Made by a program: the position numbers and the translations under genes. From contig NZ_FPIP01000002.1 in assembly GCF_900119075.1 (NCBI RefSeq), positions 248,001 to 312,000 on the forward strand: a DNA stretch of 64,000 bases. Reading direction: 5' to 3'. This stretch comes from Ruminococcus flavefaciens (GTDB taxonomy: Bacteria; Bacillota; Clostridia; Oscillospirales; Ruminococcaceae). Shown here one piece after another: positions 48,138 through 58,172 of this stretch. Positions within the stretch are counted from its first letter, which is position 1, and each line of letters begins with the position of its first letter. The notes under the pieces were generated by a model. It did no database searches. It was not told the DNA's origin and saw nothing but the letters and a program-made list of their open reading frames with translations.

Positions 48138-50906
48138 ATGACTAAACAGGAATTAGCTAACAAAATTTGGGAAACGGCAAATGAACTAAGAAAGAATATT
48201 AAAGCTAGTGAATATAAAGATTATATTCTTGGCTTTATGTTCTATAAATATCTTTCTGATAAAGAAATTGAATATTTACACGAGCTTGGTGGAGAATCAC
48301 CTGAAGAATTAAAAACACTTGAAGAAACAACAATTGATATGTTCAAGGATCATAACGGATATTTTATTCAATACGACGATCTGTTTCCTGTTTGGCAAGA
48401 AAAAGGTCTTGCTTTAGGAGCTAAAGATGTATCCGAAGCAATAGAAAGATTTTATGATAGTATTGAAGCAAAAGGTATAGGCAACAGAAATCCTTACCAA
48501 AAATTGTTTGATCAAATATTTGAAGCTCTTCATTCTAAATTATCTAAGCTTGGAGATAATGCTGGTTCGCGCGATCAGTCCGTTCGCAATATCGTTGATC
48601 TCATATGGCAAATACCTCCCAAAAATAAGGATTATGATGTTCTTGGTTATATCTATGAATATCTAATAAAAAAATTCTCCAGCGAAGCCAAAAAAGACGG
48701 TGCTTTCTACACTCCACACGGACTCACCTCACTTATGGCTAGAATTGTCGCTGACAGATTAAAGAATAAAAACGAGGTAAGTGTTTATGATCCGACAATA
48801 GGAACAGCAGGTCTTCTTTTAAATATCGGAAAAGAAATGGGAAGATATGTTGACGAGGATAAAATAGTTTACTATGGTCAAGAGTATATTACAGAAACAT
48901 GTAGACTTGCAAAAATGAACCTGTTTATGCAGGATATCAGGATACAGAACATAAGGGTTAGAGAAGGCGATTCTCTTGACAAGGATTGGCCATATTTTGA
49001 TGATGATACAGCATATGAAGCACTTCCGGTAGATGCCGTTGTATCAAATCCGCCCTATAGTCAAAGATGGGATCCAGACTCCCATAAGCTTGATGAAAGA
49101 TTTAAGTACGGTTTAGCCCCTCGTAAACAAGCGGATCTTGCTTTCTTGTTGCACTGTTTGTACCATGTTAAAGATAAAGAAGGCATAATGGCAATTGTTC
49201 TACCACATGGAGTATTATTCCGTGGAGGTACTGAAAAGGCTATCAGAACACAGCTTGTAGATAATCACTGTATTGAAACCATAATAGGTTTCCCAGGCAA
49301 TATGTTTTTTGCAACGGATATTCCAGTTATTGTTATGATTCTTTCAAAAGGAAGAAAAGAAAGTGATATTTTATTCGTTGACGCTTCTGCTTCTTACGGA
49401 AAAGAAGCAACGCAGCACGTCTTGCGTGAAATGGACATTCAAAGAATTTTTGATGTCGTTATAAATCGAAAAAAAGAAGACAACTTTTCAGAATTAGTAA
49501 CGCTTCAACAGATAAAAGAAAATGATTACAATCTTAATATGCCAAGATATGTCTCAGCTTCAGAGAAAAGAAATCCTGTTGATCCATATTCTGTTATGAC
49601 GGGAAAAATCTCTAATATTGACCTTGAAAAGTTTAAAGGATACTGGAAATTGTTTCCTAATCTCAAATCATATGTTTTTTCAGAGGAAGATGGTTATAAC
49701 ACTTTCAAAGCTGCATCTATCAAAGAAACAGTATTTGCGGATAAAGATGTCACTAGATACATAGCTGATATAGGTGTGATATCCAGCCAATTTAGAGGCT
49801 TACTCTGTGACTCATTACTTAGTGATTCAGTAGACAGGAAAGACTTTGATAAGATTAAGAATGAATTGTTCAGATTATATGGTAACATCGAATTACTCGA
49901 CAAGTATTCTGTTTATCAGGCCTTTGTTGATGAATGGGGCATTATAGATGAAGATCTTATCCGAATCAAGAACGAGGGTAAGGGAATTTGTAAGGAAACA
50001 GAACCTAACATGGTTCTTGTAAAGAATAATTCTACCAAGAAATATGATGAAGTTCAGAAGGGCATTAAGGGTAAGATTATATCTATTCTTATGATACAAC
50101 AGGTATATTATGCGGAAGAACTTGAAAAGTTATCGAAGCTTAATAGCAGAAGCGCTGCTCTCGAAAATGAAATTGAAGAATTATGGGGAGAACTTGATGA
50201 TGATATAAAATCTTCTCTTGTTAAAGACTCGAATAATGATGGCAACGATGAAGAGAAGAAAATGGACATTAAAAAAATATCAGATGAAGTCAAAAGGCTA
50301 CTTGCTGATTTTAACTCACCTGAGATCAATACGCTTAATGAATATCTTGACATAAAGAAAAAGGAAGATAAGATAGCATTTATCAACATTCATTCTGAGA
50401 TCAACTGGAACAGTATGAAACAGAATAAGGATACAACCTATGGTTCCTCTGAAGTAAAGAAACGTATAGAAGCTATAAAGCTTGAACACGATTATGATAC
50501 TGATACTGATGAAGGAAAAATAATCAATATTAAGAAAGACGCAGAAGAAAAAACCAGAGTTAATAGCAAGGCGAAGAAACTTTCCGCAGAGCTTGAAAGC
50601 AAGGCTGTTGAGAAAATGTCAAACCTTACAGATGAAGAAGTTAACAGCCTACTGACAAAAAAGTGGATTGAACCGGTTATGCAGAGCATCGACAACGATG
50701 TTGAGCAGGTTGTCATGAAGCTTGTCAACGAATTACAGGCTTTAAGGGACAAGTTTGAACATTCTATGCCTGAAATAGATAACGAAATCTCAGAACTTGA
50801 GAAATCGCTTTATTATATGCTTGAAGATTTAAGCGGAAGCAATAGGGATATGGAAGCTGTAACAATGTTCAGAAAGGAGCTGTTTACTGATGAGGAAAGC
50901 TCCTGA
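48138..50906 (+). CDS. hsdM: Type I restriction-modification methyltransferase
   Basis: A 922-aa HsdM. The N terminus (TKQELANKIWETANELRKNIKASEYKDYILGFMFYKYLSDKE) is the standard helical HsdM domain; DGAFYTPHGLTSLMARIV, SAM motif VYDPTIGTAGLLLNIG and the catalytic NPPY in VVSNPPYSQRWD (residue about 304) are intact, so it should make N6-methyladenine. Residues beyond about 520 are a long charged, partly coiled-coil extension that makes the protein much longer than the usual 500-aa HsdM. CTGGAG precedes the ATG. The hsdS start overlaps its end by 17 bases. Confidence 0.93.
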   Translation: MTKQELANKIWETANELRKNIKASEYKDYILGFMFYKYLSDKEIEYLHELGGESPEELKTLEETTIDMFKDHNGYFIQYDDLFPVWQEKGLALGAKDVSEAIERFYDSIEAKGIGNRNPYQKLFDQIFEALHSKLSKLGDNAGSRDQSVRNIVDLIWQIPPKNKDYDVLGYIYEYLIKKFSSEAKKDGAFYTPHGLTSLMARIVADRLKNKNEVSVYDPTIGTAGLLLNIGKEMGRYVDEDKIVYYGQEYITETCRLAKMNLFMQDIRIQNIRVREGDSLDKDWPYFDDDTAYEALPVDAVVSNPPYSQRWDPDSHKLDERFKYGLAPRKQADLAFLLHCLYHVKDKEGIMAIVLPHGVLFRGGTEKAIRTQLVDNHCIETIIGFPGNMFFATDIPVIVMILSKGRKESDILFVDASASYGKEATQHVLREMDIQRIFDVVINRKKEDNFSELVTLQQIKENDYNLNMPRYVSASEKRNPVDPYSVMTGKISNIDLEKFKGYWKLFPNLKSYVFSEEDGYNTFKAASIKETVFADKDVTRYIADIGVISSQFRGLLCDSLLSDSVDRKDFDKIKNELFRLYGNIELLDKYSVYQAFVDEWGIIDEDLIRIKNEGKGICKETEPNMVLVKNNSTKKYDEVQKGIKGKIISILMIQQVYYAEELEKLSKLNSRSAALENEIEELWGELDDDIKSSLVKDSNNDGNDEEKKMDIKKISDEVKRLLADFNSPEINTLNEYLDIKKKEDKIAFINIHSEINWNSMKQNKDTTYGSSEVKKRIEAIKLEHDYDTDTDEGKIINIKKDAEEKTRVNSKAKKLSAELESKAVEKMSNLTDEEVNSLLTKKWIEPVMQSIDNDVEQVVMKLVNELQALRDKFEHSMPEIDNEISELEKSLYYMLEDLSGSNRDMEAVTMFRKELFTDEESS

Positions 50907-52089
50907 TATACGTTTTAAAGAATTTACCGACGCTTGGGAACAGCGTAAGTTAGGTTCAATTGCTGATAAAGTCACCGAAAAGAACGGGCAGCTTTCATAT
51001 TCTGAAACTTTTACGAATTCTGCGGAATTCGGAATAATCAGTCAAAGAGACTTCTTTGATCATGATATATCTAATTCTGAGAATATTGGCGGCTATTATG
51101 TAGTCAGGGATAATGACTTTGTATACAATCCAAGAATCTCAGTCACTGCTCCTTGTGGTCCAATAAACTGCAACAGACTAGGCAGAAATGGCGTAATGTC
51201 GCCGCTTTATACTGTTTTCAAAACACATGATATTGATACTCTATATCTTGAATGGTTCTTCAAAAGCAGTTATTGGCATTCGTTCATGTACTATAATGGT
51301 GATTCCGGTGCGAGGTCAGATAGATTCTCTATAAAGAACGATTTGTTTTTTATGATGCCTATCCCTGTGCCGACTGAAGAAGAACAGCGTAGAATTGGAA
51401 GTCTTCTCTCGACCCTTGACAAAGCTATTACCCTTCATCAGCGTAAGTTAGAAAAGCTTCAGCTGATAAAAGAAGCTATGCTTGATAAAATGTTCCCCAA
51501 AAATGGAGAAAGCGTTCCTAAAATTAGATTCAAGGGTTTCAAAGGCGATTGGGAATATAAGGAATTAGGTGAAGTATTTTCAGAGTACTCAGAAAAGAAT
51601 CATCAAGAATTACCTCCACTAACCATTATTCAAGGACAAGGTACAATTAAGCGTAGTGAATCAAATAGAAATGTTTCTTATGATGAATCTTCTTTATCTG
51701 GATATAAACTTGTAAGAGAAAATGATTTTATTGTTCACCTTCGTTCATTTGAAGGTGGACTTGAAAAGGCAAATTCAGATGGAATTGTGAGCCCTGCATA
51801 TCATGTTTTACAGGGTAATTCCATAGATTGCACGTTTTATTACCTATTTTTCAGATCATATGATTTTATATTTAACAGACTTAAAAACTGCGTCTATGGA
51901 ATTAGAGATGGTAAAAGCATTGATATTGCAGAAATGAAGAAAATTAAAATACCATATACATCTATTGAAGAACAAAAGAAAATAGGTGAATACTTTTCTA
52001 ACCTGGATGAAATGATAATGCTTTACAAGAAAAAACATACTAAACTAAAGCAATTCAAAGAAGCAATGCTTGATAAAATGTTTATTTAG
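50890..52089 (+). CDS. hsdS: Type I restriction-modification specificity subunit
   Basis: A 399-aa HsdS with two target-recognition domains: residues about 1-190 and 200-399, each opening with a PxIRFKxFxxxWExxxLG segment and closing with a conserved helix (KLEKLQLIKEAMLDKMFP and KLKQFKEAMLDKMFI) that acts as spacer. The two halves set the bipartite DNA target. AAAGGAG lies nine bases before the ATG. No second hsdS, invertase or inverted repeats that would allow shuffling are seen nearby. Confidence 0.92.
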   Translation: MRKAPDIRFKEFTDAWEQRKLGSIADKVTEKNGQLSYSETFTNSAEFGIISQRDFFDHDISNSENIGGYYVVRDNDFVYNPRISVTAPCGPINCNRLGRNGVMSPLYTVFKTHDIDTLYLEWFFKSSYWHSFMYYNGDSGARSDRFSIKNDLFFMMPIPVPTEEEQRRIGSLLSTLDKAITLHQRKLEKLQLIKEAMLDKMFPKNGESVPKIRFKGFKGDWEYKELGEVFSEYSEKNHQELPPLTIIQGQGTIKRSESNRNVSYDESSLSGYKLVRENDFIVHLRSFEGGLEKANSDGIVSPAYHVLQGNSIDCTFYYLFFRSYDFIFNRLKNCVYGIRDGKSIDIAEMKKIKIPYTSIEEQKKIGEYFSNLDEMIMLYKKKHTKLKQFKEAMLDKMFI

Positions 52090-52102
52090 TGGGGGGATTA
52101 AT

Positions 52103-55100
52103 ATGCCATTACCATATACAGGACGTAACGGAGAACTTAACTTCGAGGAAGATTTTGTTGCAGCTCTGAAAAAGAGAGGCTGGAATAATACTGTTCTTAA
52201 ACACAAGACGATACCTGAATTAATTCAGAATTGGAAAGATATTATTTTTGAAAGAAATCGATCAGCGCTGAACAATATTCCCCTATCTGATTCCGAAATG
52301 GAAAGGCTCATGGATACTGTACGCAGCGACACAAATACACCAGTAAAAGCAAATATATTCCTTCAAGGAAAAGATGTGCCTATAACGCGAGATAGCGATT
52401 CCCAAGATACTCGAAATGCAGGCAGAGATGTTTTCGTTAATATCTTTTCTCCGGGAGAAATAGCTGGAGGTACGTCAAAATATCAGATAGCTGAACAGAT
52501 TGTCTTCAATCAACAGGAAGATACCAGAGACAGACGTGGTGATGTTACGCTGTTGATTAATGGTATACCGGTTATCCATATTGAATTAAAAGCAAGCGGT
52601 GTGGATATTTCTGAAGCTACAAATCAAATCAAAAAGTATATCCAAGAGCGTAAATTCCAGGGATTTATGGGATTAATACAAGTATTTTGGGCTATAACTC
52701 CTGAAGACGCTTTGTATTTCGCTAATCCTGGTGACATAGGAAAAATGAATTCAGCTTTTTTCTTCCATTGGGGTGATAAAGACAGTAATATTATTTCCGA
52801 CTGGAAGGAATTAATTGACGGCGAATCAAGAGTCTTATCTATTCCGGAAGCTCATCAGCTCGTCGGATATTATGCTATTGCTGATAAATCCAAAGATTCG
52901 TTGAAGATTTGCAGGAGTTATCAGAAATATGCTATAAAAGCTATTGTTGAACGTGTATCACAACAGCAGTGGGGAGATCATAACCAACGCGGTGGATTTG
53001 TATGGTGTACAACCGGCGGAGGTAAGACAATGACTTCTTTTAAAGCTGGTCAACTCATTATTGACAGAGGATATGCCGATAAGGTCGTTTTTCTTGTAGA
53101 TAGAATTGCTCTAAATAATCAGTCTAAACTTGAATACAATTCTTTTGCTCCTGTTGGAAGAGAGGTACTTGAGACTAAAGATACAGCGGATCTTTTCAAT
53201 AAACTTATTAGCAGTAAAGCAGGAACTGAGATGCTAATCTCTTCTATCCAGAAAATATCAAGAATTACCGACGATACAGTTGAAACAAGAAAAGATGAAT
53301 TAGAAAAGATTAAGGCGAAAAGAATAGTTTTTATTATTGATGAGGCTCATCGTTCTCAATTCGGTGAAATGCATCAGAATGTTAAGAAAACATTCTATAA
53401 TGCCATTTTTATCGGATTCACTGGCACACCAATATTTCCGGATAATATGAAGGAAGGTGAAATGACTACTGAATCAGTATTCGGGAAATGTCTTGCAGTC
53501 TACTCATTGGCAACAGGTATCAGAGATGGTAATGTTCTAGGATTCTTCCCTATAGGTGAAAGAACTTATGAAGATAAGGACCTAAGAGAAAAAATAGCAC
53601 TTGCAGAAAGTAATTCGCAAAATGCTGATGAAGCCAAAAGCGATCCAGAAAAGTGGAAGAAATATCGATATTTCCGAGAGAAAGCCCCAATGGCTACGGA
53701 ATACGAAGATAACGGCGATATTAAAAAAGATAATAATGGTAGACCGCTCAAAGGAATTGAAGATTATCTTCCTTCAGGTCAATATGATAATGATGATCAC
53801 CGCAAAGCAGTTGTAAAAAATATAAGTGAAAACTTTGATTCAATTGCTAATGGCGAAAACGGCACACTATTCCATAGCATATTAGCTACAACGTCCATTC
53901 CAGAAGCGTACGAATACTGGAAACTATTTAGAGATAAGGCTCCAAATTTAAATGTCACAACACTTTTCGATGCTAATATTGATTCTAATTCTGGAAGAGA
54001 ATTTGAAAAAGAGAAAGCTTTAATTGAAATCGTAAGTGATTATTCTAAAAAATTCAACCTTGATTTGGACTGGAAAAATGATCCTAAATGTGTTCGTTTT
54101 AAAGAAGATCTTATGGCAAGGCTATCTCATTCAAAACCTTATACGATGATAGGAAATGACCATAATAAATGCCTTGATATTGTTATCGTTGTCAATCAGC
54201 TATTAACAGGATTTGACTCACAGTATGTAAATGTATTGTATCTTGACAATGTACTTGAAAACGACAATTTGATTCAGGCTATTTCCAGAACTAATCGCGT
54301 ATATGATAATAACGAAAAGCCATTAGGATTAGTGAAGTTTTTCAGAAAAATCTATTCCATGAAGCGCAATCTTGATGATGCTCTTAAGTTATATTGTCAA
54401 GGAGATTATGCTGATGTGAAGGTTGATGATCTTGATGATAACATTGTATCACTTAATGCAAGTTTCAAAAAAATATCTGATATTTTCAAAATTGATCAAA
54501 TCGACAATTTTGATCAACTTCCTAAGGCTGATGCAAATCGTCAAAAATTCAAAAAAGAATTCTATAAAATGAAAAGTACGTTGAGAGCCGCAATGCTTCA
54601 AGGAATGAAATGGGATAATGAATTCGGCAAAAAGCTGCTTTTTGATGACAGAACATATCGGATACTGAATAAACGTTATCAAGATCTTCCTTCAAATGGT
54701 GGATGTGGAGGTGGAAAGAAAAAGCCTGGATACAATATTCCAACCAACATGTCAACAATTGAAATGGATAAAATTGATGCTGTCTATCTTGAAGCACAGT
54801 TTAAAATAGTTACGTTAAGAGATATAGCCAAACAAGAAGATCAATTACTAAGACAAGCAAATGCAATTAAAGCAATAAAGGAAAACATAGGTGTATTGCC
54901 TGAGAATAAGCAAAAATATGCAAAACAGATACTCGAAGACATAAGAAACGGAGTTCTTATTGTTGAAGAAGGGAAAACCTTTCTTAGCTATATACAGGAA
55001 TACTCCAATAGGAGTATCAAGAAAGCAATAGAACAATTCACATCCAAATTTGATCTTGATTTTGAGCTATTCTATGATCTTTATTCAACAACTATTGATG

Positions 55101-55261
55101 GAAAAATTGATAATATCAAACTGGAAGCAATTGAAAAAAAAGCGAATTTAGAAAAAGCAAAGCAGTACTTTAATACTACTTCAGCTTTATCTGTTAAAGG
55201 GAAACTACATAATGAATTAAAAAATTATATAGAAGAAAAAAAGGCAGAAATAATACTATAA
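52103..55261 (+). CDS. hsdR: Type I restriction endonuclease subunit R
   Basis: A 1052-aa HsdR. The N-terminal PD-(D/E)XK nuclease has GDVTLLINGIPVIHIELKAS (Asp about 147, Glu about 161, Lys about 163). The SF2 translocase has Walker A TTGGGKTMTSF near residue 305, DEAH box FIIDEAHRSQFG near residue 412, GFTGTP, and motif VI LIQAISRTNRVY. The C-terminal helical part binds the methylase. The start at 52103 follows GGGGGG; the earlier in-frame ATG lies in hsdS. All key residues are intact, so the system looks functional. Confidence 0.93.
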   Translation: MPLPYTGRNGELNFEEDFVAALKKRGWNNTVLKHKTIPELIQNWKDIIFERNRSALNNIPLSDSEMERLMDTVRSDTNTPVKANIFLQGKDVPITRDSDSQDTRNAGRDVFVNIFSPGEIAGGTSKYQIAEQIVFNQQEDTRDRRGDVTLLINGIPVIHIELKASGVDISEATNQIKKYIQERKFQGFMGLIQVFWAITPEDALYFANPGDIGKMNSAFFFHWGDKDSNIISDWKELIDGESRVLSIPEAHQLVGYYAIADKSKDSLKICRSYQKYAIKAIVERVSQQQWGDHNQRGGFVWCTTGGGKTMTSFKAGQLIIDRGYADKVVFLVDRIALNNQSKLEYNSFAPVGREVLETKDTADLFNKLISSKAGTEMLISSIQKISRITDDTVETRKDELEKIKAKRIVFIIDEAHRSQFGEMHQNVKKTFYNAIFIGFTGTPIFPDNMKEGEMTTESVFGKCLAVYSLATGIRDGNVLGFFPIGERTYEDKDLREKIALAESNSQNADEAKSDPEKWKKYRYFREKAPMATEYEDNGDIKKDNNGRPLKGIEDYLPSGQYDNDDHRKAVVKNISENFDSIANGENGTLFHSILATTSIPEAYEYWKLFRDKAPNLNVTTLFDANIDSNSGREFEKEKALIEIVSDYSKKFNLDLDWKNDPKCVRFKEDLMARLSHSKPYTMIGNDHNKCLDIVIVVNQLLTGFDSQYVNVLYLDNVLENDNLIQAISRTNRVYDNNEKPLGLVKFFRKIYSMKRNLDDALKLYCQGDYADVKVDDLDDNIVSLNASFKKISDIFKIDQIDNFDQLPKADANRQKFKKEFYKMKSTLRAAMLQGMKWDNEFGKKLLFDDRTYRILNKRYQDLPSNGGCGGGKKKPGYNIPTNMSTIEMDKIDAVYLEAQFKIVTLRDIAKQEDQLLRQANAIKAIKENIGVLPENKQKYAKQILEDIRNGVLIVEEGKTFLSYIQEYSNRSIKKAIEQFTSKFDLDFELFYDLYSTTIDGKIDNIKLEAIEKKANLEKAKQYFNTTSALSVKGKLHNELKNYIEEKKAEIIL

Positions 55262-55676
55262 TCCTTAGAGCTTTTCTAATACAACGCATATTTCTAAGTG
55301 TCGAGCAAAAGTAGTTATTGGGATTCCTTTTAACTATATTACGCTAAAAAGTAAGTGATTTCAGCACAAGTCAAACGGCGATAAAACGGTGAAATATGGT
55401 TTGAAATCTCTAAAACCATTAGTTTGAATAATTCTTACTGTAAAGACAGACGCCATTTATGGTAATGTCAAAACTTAGGAATATTAAGAAACGGATGATA
55501 GGGTTATTTAGTCGGTAAAAGTTTCGTTAATAAAAGCGTAGGTTTGTGATAATCCTATAGTAAAGTATGATGTAGAAAAGAAACAGGCATATCTGAAGTA
55601 TCAAGATGAGAGAATAGAGTATTTAACCAATAAAAAGTATAGCCTAGAATAATAATTGTAATGTGGAGGTGCCATT
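55262..55676. other. Decayed intergenic region behind the RM operon
   Basis: About 415 bp without an intact gene. It contains the coding remnant at 55548-55652; elsewhere I see no promoter, terminator or repeat. Confidence 0.5.
55548..55652 (+). pseudogene. Short coding remnant
   Basis: The frame reads DNPIVKYDVEKKQAYLKY then QDERIEYLTNKKYSLE and a stop, preceded by a stop after three codons, with no start or RBS. The NPIVKYDxEKKxxYLxY...EY pattern resembles the small conserved protein often found just after zeta-toxin-like genes in gut Firmicutes (from memory). It may be the other half of the zeta locus at 47763. Confidence 0.35.
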
Positions 55677-55895
55677 ATGACAGCACTCAGAAAAGAAATC
55701 AATTATGCCATTGCATGTGTAAGTGAATTTGCTGAAAGGCATAAGCTTAGTAAACAAGAAGCGTTTAACTATTTATACAAGTACAAGGGAATAGAGTTCC
55801 TTAAAGAAAACTATGAGATTGAGCATACGCTCTCACTTGATGATGCCTTGGATGATCTGTTCATAATTTGCCGTAACAATGGAGGGACATTGTAA
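55677..55895 (+). CDS. DUF3791 protein A
   Basis: A 72-aa protein of the DUF3791 family: INYAIACVSEFAERHKLSKQEAFNYLYKYKGIEFLKENYEIEHTLSLDDALDDLFIICRNNGG, a compact helical domain. The family lies next to DUF3990 genes and is a presumed antitoxin. GGAGG precedes the ATG; its stop overlaps the DUF3990 start by one base (TAATG). Confidence 0.82.
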   Translation: MTALRKEINYAIACVSEFAERHKLSKQEAFNYLYKYKGIEFLKENYEIEHTLSLDDALDDLFIICRNNGGTL

Positions 55896-56404
55896 TGCTG
55901 TTATATCATGGAAGCAACACAGATATTAAAAGTATCAGTTTAGCAATGTGTCGCCCATATAAAGATTTTGGTAAAGGCTTTTATCTCACAGAGTTAAAAG
56001 AACAGGCTGCAAAAATGGCAGCAAGAGTATCTAAAATTTATGGTGGAATACCTATAATAAATGTCTATGAGATAACTGATGGTTTTAGTGAAAATACAAC
56101 ACTAAATATCCTTAGATTCGCTGATGTTCCGTCAAAGGAATGGGCAAGGTTTGTTATGAACAATCGCAGCCGAAGCTTTACAGATCATGCAAGTGCAGAA
56201 TGTAATCATGATAACAAATATGATATTGTGATCGGTCCAGTAGCAGATGATGATATGGCTATGTTATTCAGACAGTATCAAAATGAACTTATAACTTTTG
56301 AAAATCTTATAAATGGTATGACATTCCGTAAAACCACAAATCAGTATTCTTTTCATACCGAAAGAGCAATTTCTTTGCTTAGAAAGGTTGGTGCTGAGAA
56401 ATGA
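55895..56404 (+). CDS. DUF3990 protein, predicted ADP-ribosyltransferase-like toxin
   Basis: A 169-aa protein. LYHGSNTDIKSISLAMCRPYKDFGKGFYLTELKEQA shows the His and Tyr segments (YHGS and KGFYLT) typical of ADP-ribosyltransferase-like folds; a Glu or Gln in the later FRQYQNELITFENL or TNQYSFHTERA segment would complete the triad. DUF3990 proteins are thought to modify a host target. The gene is translationally coupled on both sides to DUF3791 genes, which suggests that two small proteins hold it in check. Confidence 0.82.
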   Translation: MLLYHGSNTDIKSISLAMCRPYKDFGKGFYLTELKEQAAKMAARVSKIYGGIPIINVYEITDGFSENTTLNILRFADVPSKEWARFVMNNRSRSFTDHASAECNHDNKYDIVIGPVADDDMAMLFRQYQNELITFENLINGMTFRKTTNQYSFHTERAISLLRKVGAEK

Positions 56405-56631
56405 ACAAACAGGGACAGCTTATAGAGTTCTGTATACAGGACATCGTAGAGAGTATTGTCAAAGAGCAGCATATTGAGTACGATAAGGCGATGGTGTTGT
56501 TTTATGGCTCTGAGACATTTGCTAAACTTAATGATATTGAAACAGGTTTATACCTTGAAAGCTCAGATTATATTTATGCTATGTTTCAAGATGAAATGAA
56601 TTTTGGGAAAATAATTCAAGCAGAGATATGA
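56401..56631 (+). CDS. DUF3791 protein B
   Basis: A 76-aa second DUF3791 member: FCIQDIVESIVKEQHIEYDKAMVLFYGSETFAKLNDIETGLYLESSDYIYAMFQDEMN. It overlaps the DUF3990 gene by four bases (ATGA). It is divergent in sequence from DUF3791 A, so the two antitoxin-like proteins are not a recent duplication. The IS256 element starts 85 bp downstream. Confidence 0.78.
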   Translation: MNKQGQLIEFCIQDIVESIVKEQHIEYDKAMVLFYGSETFAKLNDIETGLYLESSDYIYAMFQDEMNFGKIIQAEI

Positions 56632-56716
56632 AGAAAACGCTCTGTATCTGAGAACGCATGAGATAGCAAGAAATGGACTATGCCTCTGAGAAAATGGTGG
56701 AAAGTTCGCTGGGTGA

Positions 56717-58164
56717 GAGTCAATCCCAAATTCTGTGTAAACGAAAAATAGTGCAATAAAAGAGTATATGATGAGACCGATTGTGAAAGCAGTCGGTCTT
56801 ATCTGCATATTAGCACATGATTATTTGATTGTCAAGATGAAAATGTTATTCTGGTATCCTGTCTCCATAATAAATCACGAGCTGAGCGTAGATGCGGCTC
56901 CAGTCCTGTCGGCGACCGGTCCACTTTTTCGTGATGTCCTTCATAGCCAGATACAGCATTTTGAAAAGGCTGTCATCAGTGGGAAATACAGACTTTGCCT
57001 TAGTTACTTTTTTCAGTTGACGGTTGAAGCCTTCTATGGTATTGGTCGTATAGATCAGCTTTCTCAGTTCCTGAGGAAACTTGAAATATGTGCTTAGATT
57101 AGGCCAGTTCTCATACCATGACTTCGATATCTTGGGATATTTACTGTCCCAGGCCGCAGCAAAAGCCTCAAGAGCGTCCAGAGCAGCTTCCTCGTCTACT
57201 GCGGTATAGACCTTTTTCAGATCAGCCATAAGTGCCTTGATATCCTTGTAGGAGACATATTTACTGGAATTCCTGAGCTGATGAATGATGCAGTTCTGGA
57301 TATCGGTCTTTGGAAATACCGCTTCTATCGCCTGAGAGAATCCTGTTAGGTTGTCGGTGCAGGCGATAAGTATATCTTCAACTCCCCGGTTACGCAGGCT
57401 GTTCAGTACGCCTGCCCAGAACTTTGCGCTTTCATTTTCACCAACCCACATACCGAGAACGTCCTTCCTGCCGTCCATATTAACGCCTATCGCTATGTAT
57501 ACAGCCTTTTTGATAATCTGACCTTCACTGCGTACATGGTAGTGGATAGCGTCGAGAAATACGACTGCATAGACGCTTTCAAGCGGTCTCTGCTGCCATT
57601 CCTTTGCAACAGGGAGGACCTTGTCTGTGATACGGCTGACGGTGGTATCAGATATCTCCAGACCGTAAATATCACGGATATGGTCCTCAATATCGGACGT
57701 TGACATCCCCTTGGCGTACATAGAGATAATCTTGTTCTCCATATCCTGGGATATGCTTGTCTGATTCTTAGGCAGTATCTTTGGTTCAAATTCGCCGTTT
57801 CTGTCACGAGGCACTTCGATATCCACCTTGCCCACACTGGTGCGAAGAGTCTTCTTGCTGTGACCGTTACGGTTATTGTCAGTTTCCTTGTTCTTCACGT
57901 CATACGGCTCATAACCAAGCTCAGAATCAAGTTCTGATTCAAGGCTGCCTTCCATAAATCCAGCAAGTGCTTCCTTGAACAGCTCCTGAATATCATCCAT
58001 ACTCTGGATATTAGCTGCCGAAAGAAAATCGCTTATCAGCTCTCTTCTTGCTCGCTGCTCTTCTGTTTCATTTCTTCGTCTTCTTCCCATAATTAAAACT
58101 CCGAAGTAGTGTCTCTTCTATTATACACTACTTCAGAGGTTTACACAAATTTTAGGATAGACTC
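56717..58164 (-). mobile_element. IS256-family insertion sequence, complete
   Basis: 1448 bp. The 26-bp inverted ends (56717-56742 and 58139-58164; outer bases GAGTC, inner GTGTAAAC) agree at 22 positions. An exact 8-bp target duplication CTGGGTGA lies at 56709-56716 and 58165-58172, the length usual for IS256. It carries one intact transposase gene. The intact duplication shows that it entered here directly, and suggests recent insertion. Confidence 0.92.
56846..58090 (-). CDS. IS256-family (Mutator) transposase
   Basis: A 414-aa transposase. The N-terminal helical domain (FKEALAGFMEGSLESELDSELGYEPYDVKNKETDNNRNG) is followed by GKVDIEVPRDRNGEFEPKILPK and a DDE catalytic domain: Asp in VVFLDAIHYHVR, GMWVGENESAKFW, Asp in ILIACTDNLTGFSQAIEAVFP, CIIHQLRNSSKYV and Glu in YTTNTIEGFNRQLKKVTK. 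It is full length and intact. The two DDE Asp residues and the Glu are all present, so the element is probably active. Confidence 0.95.
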   Translation of the reverse strand: MGRRRRNETEEQRARRELISDFLSAANIQSMDDIQELFKEALAGFMEGSLESELDSELGYEPYDVKNKETDNNRNGHSKKTLRTSVGKVDIEVPRDRNGEFEPKILPKNQTSISQDMENKIISMYAKGMSTSDIEDHIRDIYGLEISDTTVSRITDKVLPVAKEWQQRPLESVYAVVFLDAIHYHVRSEGQIIKKAVYIAIGVNMDGRKDVLGMWVGENESAKFWAGVLNSLRNRGVEDILIACTDNLTGFSQAIEAVFPKTDIQNCIIHQLRNSSKYVSYKDIKALMADLKKVYTAVDEEAALDALEAFAAAWDSKYPKISKSWYENWPNLSTYFKFPQELRKLIYTTNTIEGFNRQLKKVTKAKSVFPTDDSLFKMLYLAMKDITKKWTGRRQDWSRIYAQLVIYYGDRIPE

Positions 58165-58172
58165 CTGGGTGA

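Noticed and set aside
50890..52089. Phase-variable hsdS shuffling
   Set aside because: Only one hsdS gene is present, with no recombinase or inverted copies nearby.
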